This document shows positions 23,511 through 34,832 of a stretch of 64,000 bases of DNA, piece after piece. The translations under genes and the position numbers were made by a program. Source of the DNA: Metallyticus violacea. Lineage: Eukaryota; Arthropoda; Insecta; Mantodea; Metallyticidae. Under the pieces are notes generated by a model, which saw only the letters and a program-made list of their open reading frames with translations, did no database searches and had not been told where the DNA came from. Location: NCBI GenBank assembly GCA_030762175.1, contig CM060834.1:27886001-27950000 (forward strand), written 5' to 3'. Each line of letters starts with the position of its first letter. Position 1 is the stretch's first letter.

Positions 23511-24495
23511 CACGTGGTTTGTATGAATTTCATTTCATTTTTGCAGTTTTTCAATGCTATTTTGCGTTATAAAAATTGTCTACGTCTTGTTTTTTCATTT
23601 ACCAATTATCTCTGTCTCCGAACTTGCATATTTTCGTAGAACAGTTTAACAAATACTGTGGCAAAACTAGTTCTAGCTATGGATAATATTAAAAAGAACA
23701 GAAGAAAGGTACAAGAAGTAAAAGGAGGAAATGCTGAAGAGTGGGGGTTAGCAAGGAAATAAAGTAAGGTGTAGGAAGAATAATAACAAGAAGATTTGAA
23801 CACGAGGTTAACACGAGGTTTAACACAATACAAATTAGGAACAGAATATTATAAACACTATCACTTAGTTTTCGTGACGTCCTGTAGCCAGCCTACAACA
23901 CATGACGGACGACTTTTATACTGTCTATTATTATTGTTCCGGTTCCCAAGTTAAGGGAGTGAGAAGGGGCGAGGGAGAAAGAATGAATTGTCCAATTTGC
24001 ATCTTCTTGTTTCCACCTGTCAGATTCCATTAGAAACAGTCAAGTGCCATGTAAAAATAGAAGAGTGGTTGTTTCTACACCTTGTAACAATCTCAGGCAG
24101 AACACAGACACGAAATACAAGAACTTGGTTATAGATTTTGTTATACGAGATAATGTTTAGGTAACTTAAGCCTCTAGTATACTCACGGTCGCTGGTTCTA
24201 TTCCCGTTTTGAACCAGGTCACAATTTACTGAGCTGTCGCCATGAAGTTTCACGCTGTGTTGTTATTTTTAATTCTTTGAGTGGTGGAGTGCATTTGCAT
24301 ACAAAAACGTTACGCTTTAAAGGGAAGACAGGCAGTGGTTTATTACAAAGAAGAGTAAACAGTGTCCAGTAAACTGTTTCAAGAGAGGATATGTAAAATC
24401 TACTTTACGGGCAAGAATATAATAAAGAACGGCGCCACTTCTATTTTAAAATGTAATATAAGCATCAAATATCAGCATTAAGTAACTCTCCCAAG
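23511..24495. other. Spacer, possible tRNA-like remnant
   Basis: No gene recognised. Around 24155-24215 a stretch resembling a tRNA T-arm (GGTCGCTGGTTCTATTCCCG) could be a worn SINE head. Frames at 23606-23833 and 24020-24253 (minus) show no domain. Confidence 0.3.
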
Positions 24496-24727
24496 GCCGC
24501 GGCCAAGATCGATGGATTTTTTGGTCGTAAGAAGCCTAAGTATGGCTTCTTTCGGAAGGGAAGTCCAGGATCAATTGTCGTAGATTTACGGCACGATAAA
24601 GAACCTCAAACCTGAAGGAACAGGCTTCTGAGCAAAATTTATCGATTGTTTCACGCCCTGAATTGAATGAGATGCTGATGACCTGAGATGTTAAAGAGTG
24701 TCCGTAAATAAATCAAATCATCAAATG
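24496..24727 (+). mobile_element. SINE B copy B2, headless
   Basis: The body of SINE B from AAGATCGATGGATTTTTT through CTAAGTATGGCTTC, GTAGATTTACGGCACGATAA, GAATTGAATGAGATGCTGAT and GACCTGAGATGTTAAAGAG to the AATAAATCAAATCATCAAA tail. The tRNA-like head is missing, so the copy is 5' truncated. No target duplication identified. Confidence 0.85.
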
Positions 24728-24820
24728 AATATTCTAAATGCTACAGATCTTTGTGGGAACTGAAAATATTATATATATAATGTAACAAGTCTTTATGGTC
24801 TTTTTTTTTTCGAAACCGAT

Positions 24821-25092
24821 TTTTTTTATGGTGTTTAATGCCCGGTTTTACTACTGAGGCTCCACAGGCGGTGGACACTGGTGATACATGAGGTGAAATA
24901 ATAAACTATATAATATTTTTCAAGGAAGGAAACGTTCCAGGCCTAAGTTTAGGGTATTTCCCTGGCATTGGCATTTAAGAGAACTGAGGAAAATCTGGAA
25001 ATAACCTGTCAGGGAGGGTGGTTCTCGCGGATTCGAACCCCAAACCTCTCGCTCAAGAGTGCGCCTTAAAACCCTTGGCCACCCATGGCGGT
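24821..25092 (-). mobile_element. SINE A copy A3
   Basis: A nearly complete, diverged SINE A on the minus strand: head GCCATGGGTGGCCAAGGG, box B GGTTCGAATCC, body with TTTCCTCAGTTCTC and CCAGTGTCCACCGCCTGTGG, and end AAACCGGGCATTAAACACC followed by a poly-A tail (poly-T at 24821-24828). Box A is changed. It lies 93 bp downstream of the truncated SINE B. Confidence 0.85.
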
Positions 25093-25868
25093 GGAACTGA
25101 GATTACAGTTATATTGCTGCGTTTGTTACGTTGATATGATACGCGTTAGGAATAAGGTGTATCAGAGTTCGCTTAGGAAAACAATGTTGTCACGTCTCTG
25201 CAATCCCTTTCAGTATATGTTTAGTGCTAACAGAGACCGGATATGAAGTAAGAATAAAGTATCATAATTTATTATTCATTTATTAATTAAGGTATCCTCA
25301 AGCATGTTTAATAATATGATAAACTGGAAATAAGCATAGTTGCTGCCCAACCTTTGATATATAAAAGTAACAGAGACAACGCAGAATTAACAGGTACCTC
25401 ATGGCAGTGTTTACTGTTTAGACAAATGCGATAATACTCACAATTGGGTAGGAAGGGCAAAGTTACTCAGGTTTCTTATACACTATATGTTAGTTTCATA
25501 GACACTTTATTTTTATACTGTATAACATAAATATGACAACTTACATATTGTAGGGTTTACTATAGTTCCGATAGCCCAGAATAGGATGACCATAGAAAGT
25601 TGCTGCTGAAAATAATTGAATATGGTGGCCTATAGTACTTCAGGACAAAATCAGACATGTCATAGACCAATGGAAAAGAAGAGTATAAAAAAGGAGGCTC
25701 AATTAATCATTGAGTCAAATAACTTTTTAAATTTACGTCAAAATATCATCCATTTTTAAAAATAGAATAAAGATTAAAAGTCGGTTTCGATAATTTAATA
25801 GTAACGCACTCTCTTTCAGATCCAAGCTCTGCGAATTCAATTTTGACTGAGAAAACCTTTATTGCAAA

Positions 25869-26453
25869 TCCTCAGTCCCATGTGTAGATTTACGGCACTT
25901 TAAAAAAACTCAATATCTGGGGGGGGGGAAGAAAAATAATTTTTGGATAAAATTACAGGCCATTTTACGCACAATAAATACCTTAATACTGACTACATAG
26001 CTTTTGAGGTGAAGGGCTGACAGCCTATTCCTCTGACATCTTTAAGTGCTAAGTGCTGCTAAATTTGAATGCTCATATTATCCCTCAGTTTTTGGAATAG
26101 GGCTTAAAGCCTAATTCTTGTAAGATGGATGTTGACGAATTAAATTAAATTAAATTAAATAGCTGTAATTAATACGTGCATTTTGGTATACCGGAATTAC
26201 AAACAATTTTTATTGTTGGTCAAAATCGTTATAAAATGCTACTCATGCACGATGACACTAGCTGGATAAAATTACTATATTCATATTTACATATCTGATT
26301 GTTTAGGGTGTGAAATAACTGATAATTTTTTCACAGAGGACTCTTCTTTCAGGCTTCGGATTTTTTTTTTGTGCCCTTAATTTGAGATTGGCCTGGTTTG
26401 AACCCGCGACCTTCGGTCTAAGAGGCAAGTATGGTTACAACAGGACCAAGAAC
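25869..26453. repeat. Two SINE B scraps in AT-rich DNA
   Basis: At 25878-25906 (plus) GTAGATTTACGGCACTTTAA matches the middle of SINE B. At 26333-26453 (minus) a rearranged copy keeps the GAGTCCTCTGTG-like 3' region and the head (CTTGCCTCTTAGACCGAAGG, GTCGCGGGTTCAAACC) with the centre deleted. Between them a G9 run (25920-25928) and a short (AAATT)n array (26136-26160) are the only other structures. Confidence 0.6.
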
Positions 26454-28985
26454 AGCTGAGAGCTTATTAACAGACTTCAGCTGAAAATAATTATAGATTT
26501 TCTCACAGATCATGGCTTCTGTGAAATGGGCCACTTTTGGATAAACTTGAACTGCAGATTCTGTGGGAAGGAGCCCGAAACGGCTCATTCCCATGTGAGG
26601 CTTTACATAGCAGAAGACATTCTATTTTTGGAAACCAAGTTTAGTACCAGAACTTTTTGATCTGACGTCTGCGATTGGACTTCATTTCTTGCTGAAGGAT
26701 AGAGGAGTCCCGAATTGAGTACAGAGTAAAACAGGCAGCACAGTAAGCCTCTGTGCAGCCTCTTCCAGTCTCAAGATGACAATTGGTCCCAGATAAAGAA
26801 AGCTGCTGGCAGTGGCCGGAGAGGTACCATGTGCTGATGTCATGCCTTCCTGCAATACTGAGCTCTGTCTATGATATCGCAAGACGAAGACAGAGAACGC
26901 AGCGGTCATGTGGTAAGCCTGGAGCCTCCAAGAGTATTCGTCTTGGGGTTTCATTTTTTAGTTTTTGAGCCATGAAATAATAGAAGTGAAAGCTTTGACT
27001 TATTTTTTCAATCTGTCATAACTACTTTACTTAAATAGTACTAGGTAAGTTTACGGAACTTTGTGTTCTCTGTGTCTTTCAAACGTGTTGACACTTTGAA
27101 CTTTTTCCGTAAAACTAGTGACGTTTTCATAGTTTACTACGAAGATTCATTATAGTGCCTGCAGTTGCAACCCCGGTTACAAAATGTTAACTATTTCTTC
27201 TCATGCGTTGTTTTGCAGTTGATGGAAGATTAATGAATTAATTGCTCTTTTTAAGCTGTCTCACAAGTAAAAACCATGGAGATTAAATCGTGGGATCAAG
27301 AAGGCCACAACATTTTACTAATTTGTCTCACCAAAGACATCAGAAATCTACTTTAGAAACGTAACAATTTTAGGCAGATAAAAATATTATATTTTACTGG
27401 CGAGTATCTATTCCGTTTTTCCAATCTCTAAAAACACTATGCCTTACCGTGTTAAGCGGGACAGTTATGACGCGCGTTTGACAGCCACTTGCCGAGATCA
27501 CTCTGCTGTGTAAATCGATGCCCAAACAAATGAATGATACGATATTAAAAGTTCAGTGCCTAAATAATTAACTGTCTGCTGGAAGAAGATATGCGAATAT
27601 ATAATTATAAGAACTGTTATCAATGTATAATGGTTAAAACAATGATATTTATAAAGATTTCTCTACATGTGCACATCTAAGAGTCTATAGTGTCCGTATT
27701 ATTTTATATAAAAACGAAAAATACTTTCAGCAATTAACATATTTTACAGGAAATCATCTTCGATTGGCCTTCTTATTTTCCCAAATGTTATTGTTAAGGA
27801 ATGCGCTAAAAATAATATATAATGTATTGTGCAACACATTAATGCACCAAATTAAACTTGACATATCTTTAATGCTAATCCTAGAGTTTGAAGTACAAAA
27901 TGTCATATTTTTTCTCTCTTAGTAATGACTCTAACGGTACAAAGGCGTGGTAAAAAGCAGTAAGTTCTAACGAGCTAAGTCTAACAAAAAGATTATTCAA
28001 GTAACACATTTTAGTTGGCACCTCTGTCCCTTCTTAATGCTTGCTATCACCAAACTCTCATTGGATTTACATCTATAAATATGCTTTGGCATTGAACCAA
28101 GTGATTTCGTCAGTGGCGTGCGCGCTTCTCAAGGAAGAAAAATGGAATGTGTGTGTGGAATAGCGGAAATATAGACAAATTATAAAATCTCTTATTTTAT
28201 TAAGTTTTGAGCATTTGTTCACTTTATTACCGACATATTTTAGATTTATGTAAACCATGGAATTTACCATTGTAGACTAACATTCATTGCTATGTGACTT
28301 TTTCCGAATATGATTTAAAATATTTGCATTTTAAAGTTTCACCAAAATCGGTAAATACAAGTATTTCTCATCCCAGTGAAGTCAGTCATAGGAACTAAAC
28401 ACGCTTAACATACGAAAGAAAAGCATTAGAAGGAAGAACACATAAAAGAATACAAAAGAAAACGAATTCAAAACTTCCTTTGTAAAAATTGTACCTTTTG
28501 TAAGGCAACAAAGAAGCCAAACGCCATGAAGTTTTCAGGGCGTCAGAAAATCCCTTATAATACAAAATATATTTTTCTTCATCAAATGTTAAAATAGTGC
28601 CATCCTAAAGTGGAATCCGATAAATTGTTGAAAGCTGTGCAAGACGCGCTGTAGCATCGGAATTTCTAATGCAGTCCTCATGACGTTGAAACTTGTGAAA
28701 TCCCTTGATGCGAACCCAGAAATTTTACAAACATCGAACTTGCATTTTTTGATAGGATGGAAGCTAGAAATCATGTGAAAATCACTTGTTTAAAGGCATG
28801 TGCAAAGTAACATATGGAAGGTTTTTGCAGTTGTGGAGAGACGCATGCGAGGAGATACAGAGAGAGCCAAGGACTCGATAAGGAGGCGGATGCGAGATGC
28901 ATAAGGAAACGACGCTCTTGGGAGAATTTTCCGAACTTCTGCAGTGACTTTACTGCGATTTATTAATTAGTATTCGCATTTTTAA
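26454..28985. other. Long spacer without recognised gene
   Basis: No gene or mobile element is supported in 2.5 kb. A 90-codon minus frame (26682-26954) and an overlapping 61-codon plus frame have no domain I know. The remainder is AT-rich and stop-dense. Confidence 0.35.
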
Positions 28986-29401
28986 TAGTGTTTAACGCCC
29001 GTTGTTTTAACTACTGATGTATCACAGGCGGCGAACTGATGATATATGAGATGAAATGATAATCTGGGAAAGGATTTGTTTTAAGGAAGGAAGCGTTCCA
29101 GACTTTCATTTAAGGTACTTCCCTGGCATTTTCCATTTATGAGCACTGAGGAAAGCCTGGAAAAATCCTGTCAGAGAGAACGATTCCTGCCAGAATCGTC
29201 CTTCCTGTTGAGGTTTTTTTTTTCAGATTTTCCTCAGTCCTCATAAATGGCAAATGCCGGAGAAGTACCCTAAACTTAGGCTTGGAACGATTCCTTCCTT
29301 AAAAATAAAAAATCCTTTCCCAATGTATCATTTCATTTCATGTATCATCAGTGTCCATCGCCTGTAATGCATCAGCAGTAAAAAGGGCGTTAAACACTAT
29401 G
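28986..29401. repeat. Inverted pair of headless SINE A copies (A4/A5)
   Basis: A4 (28986-29199) is the SINE A body antisense and A5 (29200-29401) is the same body in sense orientation, so the outer ends are both the 3' end (GTGTTTAACGCCC and GGGCGTTAAACAC). They meet where the tRNA-like head should begin, and both heads are missing. The result is a roughly 400-bp near-palindrome with arms of about 200 bp. At the centre, CGATTC and GAATCG form a small perfect stem. Confidence 0.85.
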
Positions 29402-29429
29402 AGGCCAGAAATGTAAAAATATTTATTAA

Positions 29430-31221
29430 ACAGAGTTTGTTAAACTCCCCTTACCATAGAAATAAATTTTGAAACATGAGTTATACGACATGAAACTCGG
29501 TGTGTAGGGATAGCCACACAGTGAGAACTGTAAAATAACATTACCAACATTTTCTACTTCCGGTTTATCCGGAAGTAACTCCAACTTTCTTATTTTAAAA
29601 GAAACACCCAATATATTTTTACATTTTCGATTAACGCTCGTTAAGAACTTTTCAAAAAGTACGCACACCAGATACTTCTGTACAGATTTATTGCTGCTAA
29701 ATCAAGAAATCAAAAAAATGTAGCGTATAGCAGGAACAAAATAAAATTAAATGGGTATCCCTCACCTGTTTGACAATGTGTCACAGAAAATCATTTAAGG
29801 AATAGCTTAACCAGCTTTAGGAATGTCTTGCACTGCTTCCATTATTCGATACTCCAGGTTTTCTAAGTTGCTGGGTCTTTATTACTACTGACTTCAATTG
29901 GCCCCTCAAAAGAAGTTCAAAGGCGGCAAATCTGGAGATCTTTCTGGCGACCCAATTTCACCTCTTCCAGAAATACATCGTTGCAGAAAAACAGTCCATA
30001 GTGAGCTGGAGCACTATCCTGTCATAAATGAAACAGATGCCATTCTGAGTAGCTCACGGCTGACTGGATGTAGAAACAAAATTGCGATAGCCGACACAAC
30101 ATTATTTCGATGCAAATCCAAATATCTATTGGCATTTACCGTTTCTCTAAAGGAGAAAGTGCCAGTGATATGACCACCAGCTATACCAACCCAAGCTTTT
30201 AAGTGTTTTGTGAACATTACATGTGTTTCTCATTCACCACATTGTAGATTTACGTCTGACTAGTATGGCAGTTATGTTTGTTGACAAATCCATTCAGACA
30301 GAATGAGACTTAATCTGAGAATGCAATCTGTTTAAAAAAACAGTATATTAATATATTGTTAATGTTATTAAATAATGTCTATCATCAATTCAGAAAACTG
30401 CATTCTTCTATCGGGATCGTCCTCTGATAGTTCCTGCAAAAGCTGAATTTTATAAGGATGTTGCTTGGTACTTTTATGGGTTTTCATTTCATACCTTTGA
30501 CTTATGTTTGACTAATGACAATTTGTAGTAGAAACTTTTGGATTCTTGCACGGAGGGGAACGTCCAATAAACTATTCCCACCATTGCACTTTTCAGGCGA
30601 CCTGATCTTGGTTTTACCCTTTACGCTTTCAATTTGAGTATTTTTCTTTATGATCTTTGTAACTATTGAATGTGGAATTGGATTGTGAACCTGAGGCTTA
30701 TCATTAAAATTAATTTACCCCCTCGATGAGATCGTTTCCTGTCTCCAAAGCCAAAAGTAATTAAAATTGAATTCTTTCCCTTTCGCTCATCATTATATAT
30801 GATTCTTTATCCAACTAGATGTCAGATTTAATTCCCTAAATAATATATTTCTGTACCAATAAACATGACTCCATGAATATAAACAAAGAACAGTTGTTAT
30901 TACTGACAAAACACGGTAAACAAAAGACGCGCTTTATTATTCACTACGCATTTTTGTTTTCTTGAATTAGCAGCAATAATTTTGTACAGTATCTATTTTT
31001 TAAAAGCTTTTAATGAACATTAACCAGAAATGTAAAAATGTATTGATTATTTCATTTAAAGAGATGCAGTTGACTTTCATTTAAGCCGGAAGTGTAAAAC
31101 GTCAGTAATATCAAGTATGATTTCTGTGTACTGCTATTCCCATACACACCGAGTTTCATATCACTGAACCACATGCTTCAAAAGCTATTTAGATGGTACA
31201 AGGCTTTTAACTAACCCTGTA
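29430..31221 (-). mobile_element. IS630/Tc1-like transposon with ~280-bp inverted repeats
   Basis: An element of about 1.8 kb bounded by long, imperfect terminal inverted repeats: left 29430-29725 and right 30945-31221. Shared landmarks from the tips inwards are ACAGAGTTTGTTAAA versus ACAGGGTTAGTTAAA, GAAACTCGGTGTGTAGGGAT versus GAAACTCGGTGTGTATGGGA, ACTTCCGG, TTTTTACATTT, GTACAGATTTATTGCTGCTA versus GTACAAAATTATTGCTGCTA, and ATCAAGAAA versus TTCAAGAAA. Long repeats of this type are unusual beside the ~30-bp ends of typical mariners. The coding region between them is the dead transposase at 29750-30793. Confidence 0.85.
29750..30793 (-). pseudogene. DUF4817/DDE_3 transposase pseudogene
   Basis: A full-span but broken transposase. 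The start (ATG at 30793 or 30790) gives MSERERIQ, matching the family's first residues. Then come the HTH domain (PQVHNPIPHSIVTKIIKK, KIRSPEKCNG), the bridge [20 protein letters not shown] (about 30410-30475), a frameshifted FSDE..FHLNGFVNKHNC (30290-30340), KAWVGIAGGHITGTFSFRET and NRYLDLHRNNVV (30075-30200), then SAPAHYGL and PERSPDLPPLNFF, and NLEYRIMEAVQDIPKAG (29800-29850). Several frameshifts and stops separate these blocks. Length and domain order fit a 330-350 residue enzyme. The plus-strand frame 29898-30173 is antisense. Confidence 0.85.
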
Positions 31222-32637
31222 TATATCAAGTGTAAAATAATGCTTACATATCATATTTCCATATAAAATCCACAAATGATTGATAGAATTGCTGAAAAGC
31301 CCTTGATTTCATGCATGGGTCTTGCATGTCGAAACTGTTTTTTGCAGGTAAATATGGTGGGAGCTAAGCAAATTTATAAATACCATGCTGGTGCATCAGT
31401 ACATTATTTTGATGAATAAGGTTTTTTTTTTTGTTTTGTTTTGTTTTGTTTTTTTGTTTTTGTTTTTGTTTTTTTTTTTGTTTTTTTCCCCCAGCAGAGT
31501 ATTATAGTAGCCTCCAGTTCAACCTTTTTGGACCCAAATGTGTATCCCTAACTTTTTATAAAGATACTAAATCATGCAGTGTTGTTCAGTGTTGTTGAAA
31601 CCGACAACTTTCAGCTCACCTCTATCTCACAATTTATAACACATGAAATGGAAGGTAGAGAGAATGCCGCTTTTTATTTAATCATTAGATTTGAAACTCA
31701 TAAGCAGGTAAAATATTTTTATAAAGTGATATATCTTATAAAAGGTGATTTTGGTTTATTTATAACAGATTGAATATATAAAAAGTCAAAAATTGATTCG
31801 TCCATGTAGAACGTTAAACGATTTCCAAGAAAACAAATGATCAGTGGTAAATACGTTACTACTTAAAGGGATATAAAGGCCAAGAACGGTCCTTAAAAGT
31901 TAAAGAAAGAAGTGTTTTAGATATTTGAATTAAAGAATCATGTCTATTGTCATAAAAATAGCAAGATCTCTAAAACTTTTTTTTAAAAAATATTGCATTT
32001 CACTGGAACTTTGTTCTTTCTGCGCGCCTTTATACCTATTGCATTCAACAGGTCAGTTTGTAGAGTGCTGAATTGTCACAATCTTGGACTCAGTTTTGAC
32101 AAAGTGGCGTTTGTGCTGAGATCCAAAACGTTACACAAAAACGTGTAAATTCTTTTTATTCTTCATATAATTAATATTTTCATTTCGTTTAAAAGCTGCT
32201 GATTGGCTATTACAGGCGTATACGTTTTACCTGAGATTCCCATCTGGCGTCTCGTTTGGTCTAGAGCTATTGTTGAAAATGTAGCGAAACGGCAACTTTG
32301 GGCATGGATTGGGTGGTGATTTGCCCTGGACCAACATAATTTCGAAGGTACGGTAATGATAGCGCCTAGAAGTTAGGCAGTGTGATTTAAAGATTGGTTA
32401 CGGAAGAGGCACTAGGGGACGGCATGGCACGCCAAATTTGGTACAAAAGATATAAGTAATGCTCTCTTTTCTGCAAATCAGTGTGAATAAATTACTTCAA
32501 GTTTGCTATTATAAGTTGTTTGAATATTTTACGCCTCGTAACTACTCAACAATTCATGCTACTTTTGTTCATTGAATTTTGTTAAGAAATTGCAGTATTG
32601 TCGTATACAGCGTTATACATTTCTGTGCTGTATTGGA
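31222..32637. other. Spacer with T-rich low-complexity tract
   Basis: A poly-T and (TTTTG)n tract spans 31421-31487, perhaps the antisense A-tail of an unrecognised retroposon. No gene is supported elsewhere in this stretch. Confidence 0.4.
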
Positions 32638-33850
32638 AAATGAACTTGACACCTAAAAAGCGATCAGCTCTTATAACCCTGCATGAAAACACTTCAACAC
32701 AAAGAGAGATTGCAGAATGGCTGTTCTTGATGCAGTTAATAAAATAATTAAAATGAATATAGAATCGGGATCAATCGGTCCAAGGATTTGTTGTTCTTGA
32801 TTTGGTGTATTTATGGACGCTCTTTAACATCTCAGGTCATCAGCATCCCATTCAATTCAGGGCGTGAAACGGCCGACAAATTTTGCTCAGATGCCTCTTT
32901 TTTCAGGCTTGAGGTTCTTTTACATGCCGTAAATCTACAACATGGGACCCGAGGCTTTACTTCCCTTTAAAGGAAGTCATACTTAGGACTTTTACTTTTA
33001 AGTCATACTTAGGACTTTTACAGAAAAAATTCATCGATTCTGGCCGGGTTTAGAAGGCAAGTATTTACCACTACACCACCAGGACCGCCTTTTGTCCAAG
33101 GAGGGAAAGACGATGTGAAAGAAAAAGAATTAAAGCTGCAAACTCATCAAAAAACAAGATAAGACACCCTACATATGGGGGTAGCTAAAACTGGAGTCAA
33201 GTTACATGACACGACTGTGCGAAGCAGCTGTTAGAAGCTGGTAAATAAATAGGTCCTTACAGTAAATGAAGAAACGAACTGACTGGGTAAGAAAATGCAG
33301 AAACTGAACTGATGTGGACTGGAGGATGTTTGCTCTCTGATGAGTTCCAGTTTTACGTTCTGAATCCAGCATGGGTGGAGATATGATGATGAAAAACTAT
33401 CCCCCCAACACAATAAATCATTCAGATAAAAGAATGTTATGGAGTTTTTTAACATATAATGGTGTTTGTTATTTGGTGCCATGTTAAGATATGTTGACCA
33501 GTGAGAAATATTTACAAATTCTGGAGATAAGAGTATTGACTGAACTACAGAAAGTATGTCCTGGTAGAGGGACTGTTTCCCAGCAAGATGGTGCCGGCTC
33601 TCATGTTTCGAAGAAAGTAATGAAATTCATTGAAAATTCCGGTACTAAAATTTTATTGGCCAGATAATTCCCATGACATGAATCTTGTCTACTTTTTATC
33701 GATTTATCTAAATTATGTCCCTCAAAAAGTGCTATGGTAAGTTTTAGACGAATCAACAGTTAATAAAAAAGGTAATAGAAGCTATAAAAGCAGTATACAA
33801 AGGATCAGTTTCAAAAATAAAAATCGGAAATTAGATAACAGAGTTTTAAA
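32638..33850 (+). pseudogene. Tc1-like transposase relic split by SINE B
   Basis: The N-terminus reads MNLTPKKRSALITLHENTST then QREIAEW, the classic start of a Tc1 HTH domain, followed by IIKMN and GSIGPR up to 32786. A SINE B interrupts it. At 33103 the coding resumes with REGRR/CERKR-type residues, then a MKKRTDWVRKCRN-like block, LLSDEFQFYVLN (catalytic Asp, about 33335-33370), CPGRGTVSQQDGAGSHVSKK (about 33552-33620, second Asp) and VMKFIENSGTKILLA. The DD34E third residue lies in a broken frame near 33665. Directly joining the flanks of the SINE restores the frame across the Tc1 GS-P-R basic linker. Stops and shifts make it dead. Confidence 0.85.
32787..33093 (-). mobile_element. SINE B copy B4, nested in Tc1, 9-bp target duplication
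   Basis: Full-length antisense SINE B. GTCCAAGGA flanks it directly (32778-32786 and 33094-33102). The minus strand shows head GGTCCTGGTGGTGTAGTGGT, a shortened anticodon region, body and the end CCTGAGATGTTAAAGAGCGT, AAATACACCAAATC. It contains an internal tandem duplication of a 22-bp stretch (32974-32995 and 33000-33021), unique among the copies here, and a loss around box B. Confidence 0.9.
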
Positions 33851-33989
33851 ATTACAAAAGGTTTAAGGTAAGGATGCAGATTTTCGCTAACATTTTTGAA
33901 CGAGCAAAAGACATTGGAGAAAAAAAAGTTCAACAAATGAAGGTACTAATTAAAACACAGACACACACATATGCATATATACACTAAAT

Positions 33990-34580
33990 TTTGCAAACGA
34001 AAGTGTTAGCCCATGATGATATGGAAAACTTAAAAAAGAAATGAAAAATATATACTTTCCGTAAATATAAAGAAATCTAAATATTTATCTACATTTTTGT
34101 ATAGAAAAAATGAAAACATTAAACTTAGATATGGAGAAGAGTTAAAACCTAATGCTCAATGCACTTATTTAGGTACAACAAATAGACCCTTGAGGTAAAG
34201 AGCAATAGAAATTAAAAATAACATATAAAAACAAAACAGGAAAAAGAGTTTAAATTTACTGTAGTTAGCAGAATTACGTAACAAAATTAGGAAATTACAA
34301 TATATTGAGAGTACCTTTATCACCCTGTGCTGAAGTATAGAAAAATCATAGTAAGGAAACAATACAAATTATAGCACAGAAATTGACGCTACAAGAAGAT
34401 CAGCCAGAAGATCTAGAATAGAACAAATATAAGGAGATAAAGAACAATCGGACATTTTAGACATCATTGAAAGGAAAATATTACAGTAGTATGGGCAAGT
34501 CAAAGAGTGCTAGAGCAAAGGCTGCCAAAAAGTATAATTAAATGGTTACTAGAACAAAGGAAGAAAAAGATAAGAGTTCA
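33990..34580 (+). pseudogene. LINE reverse transcriptase C-terminal relic
   Basis: Plus-strand readings, with shifts, give LKKEMKNIYF, a KYLSTFLYRKNENIKLRYGE stretch, then AQCTYLGTTN (the TNFKYLGT block that follows the polymerase palm), AIEIKNNI, and near the end RISRRRSRIEQIRGD-like, SDILDIIERKILQ, YGQVKE and LPKSIIKWLLEQRKKKIR. The last blocks match the RWYGHV...RLPK....W.P.GRRKRGRP ending of a common insect LINE reverse transcriptase. The YADD catalytic box is not seen. A SINE B copy begins 20 bp downstream. Confidence 0.6.
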
Positions 34581-34597
34581 TGAGTCAATCCTGATGT

Positions 34598-34832
34598 TGT
34601 AGTGCTAACCATATTTGCCTCGTAGACCCAAGATCGCGGGTTCAGTCCCGGCCAGGGTCGTAAAAATTCTAAGTATGACTTCCATCAGAAGGGAAATAAA
34701 GCCGTGGGTTCTGTGTCATAGATGTAAAAGAATCCCAAGCCTGTAAAAAAGAGGACTCTGAGGAAAGTTCATCAGCTGTTTCACGCTGGTGACCTGAAAT
34801 GTTAAAGAGCGTCCGTAAATAAACCAAATAAT
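34598..34832 (+). mobile_element. SINE B copy B5
   Basis: Sense copy with most of the tRNA-like head (GTAGTGCTAACCATATTTGC, CAAGATCGCGGGTTCAGTCC), the body (AAAATTCTAAGTATGACTTC, AAGCCGTGGG) and end ACCTGAAATGTTAAAGAGCG, then AATAAACCAAATAATAAAAG. A segment before the 3' end (CCTGAATTGAATGGGACGC in other copies) is deleted. Confidence 0.85.

Noticed and set aside
29898..30173. 91-codon plus-strand frame
   Set aside because: Antisense shadow of the DDE domain of the transposase at 29750-30793.
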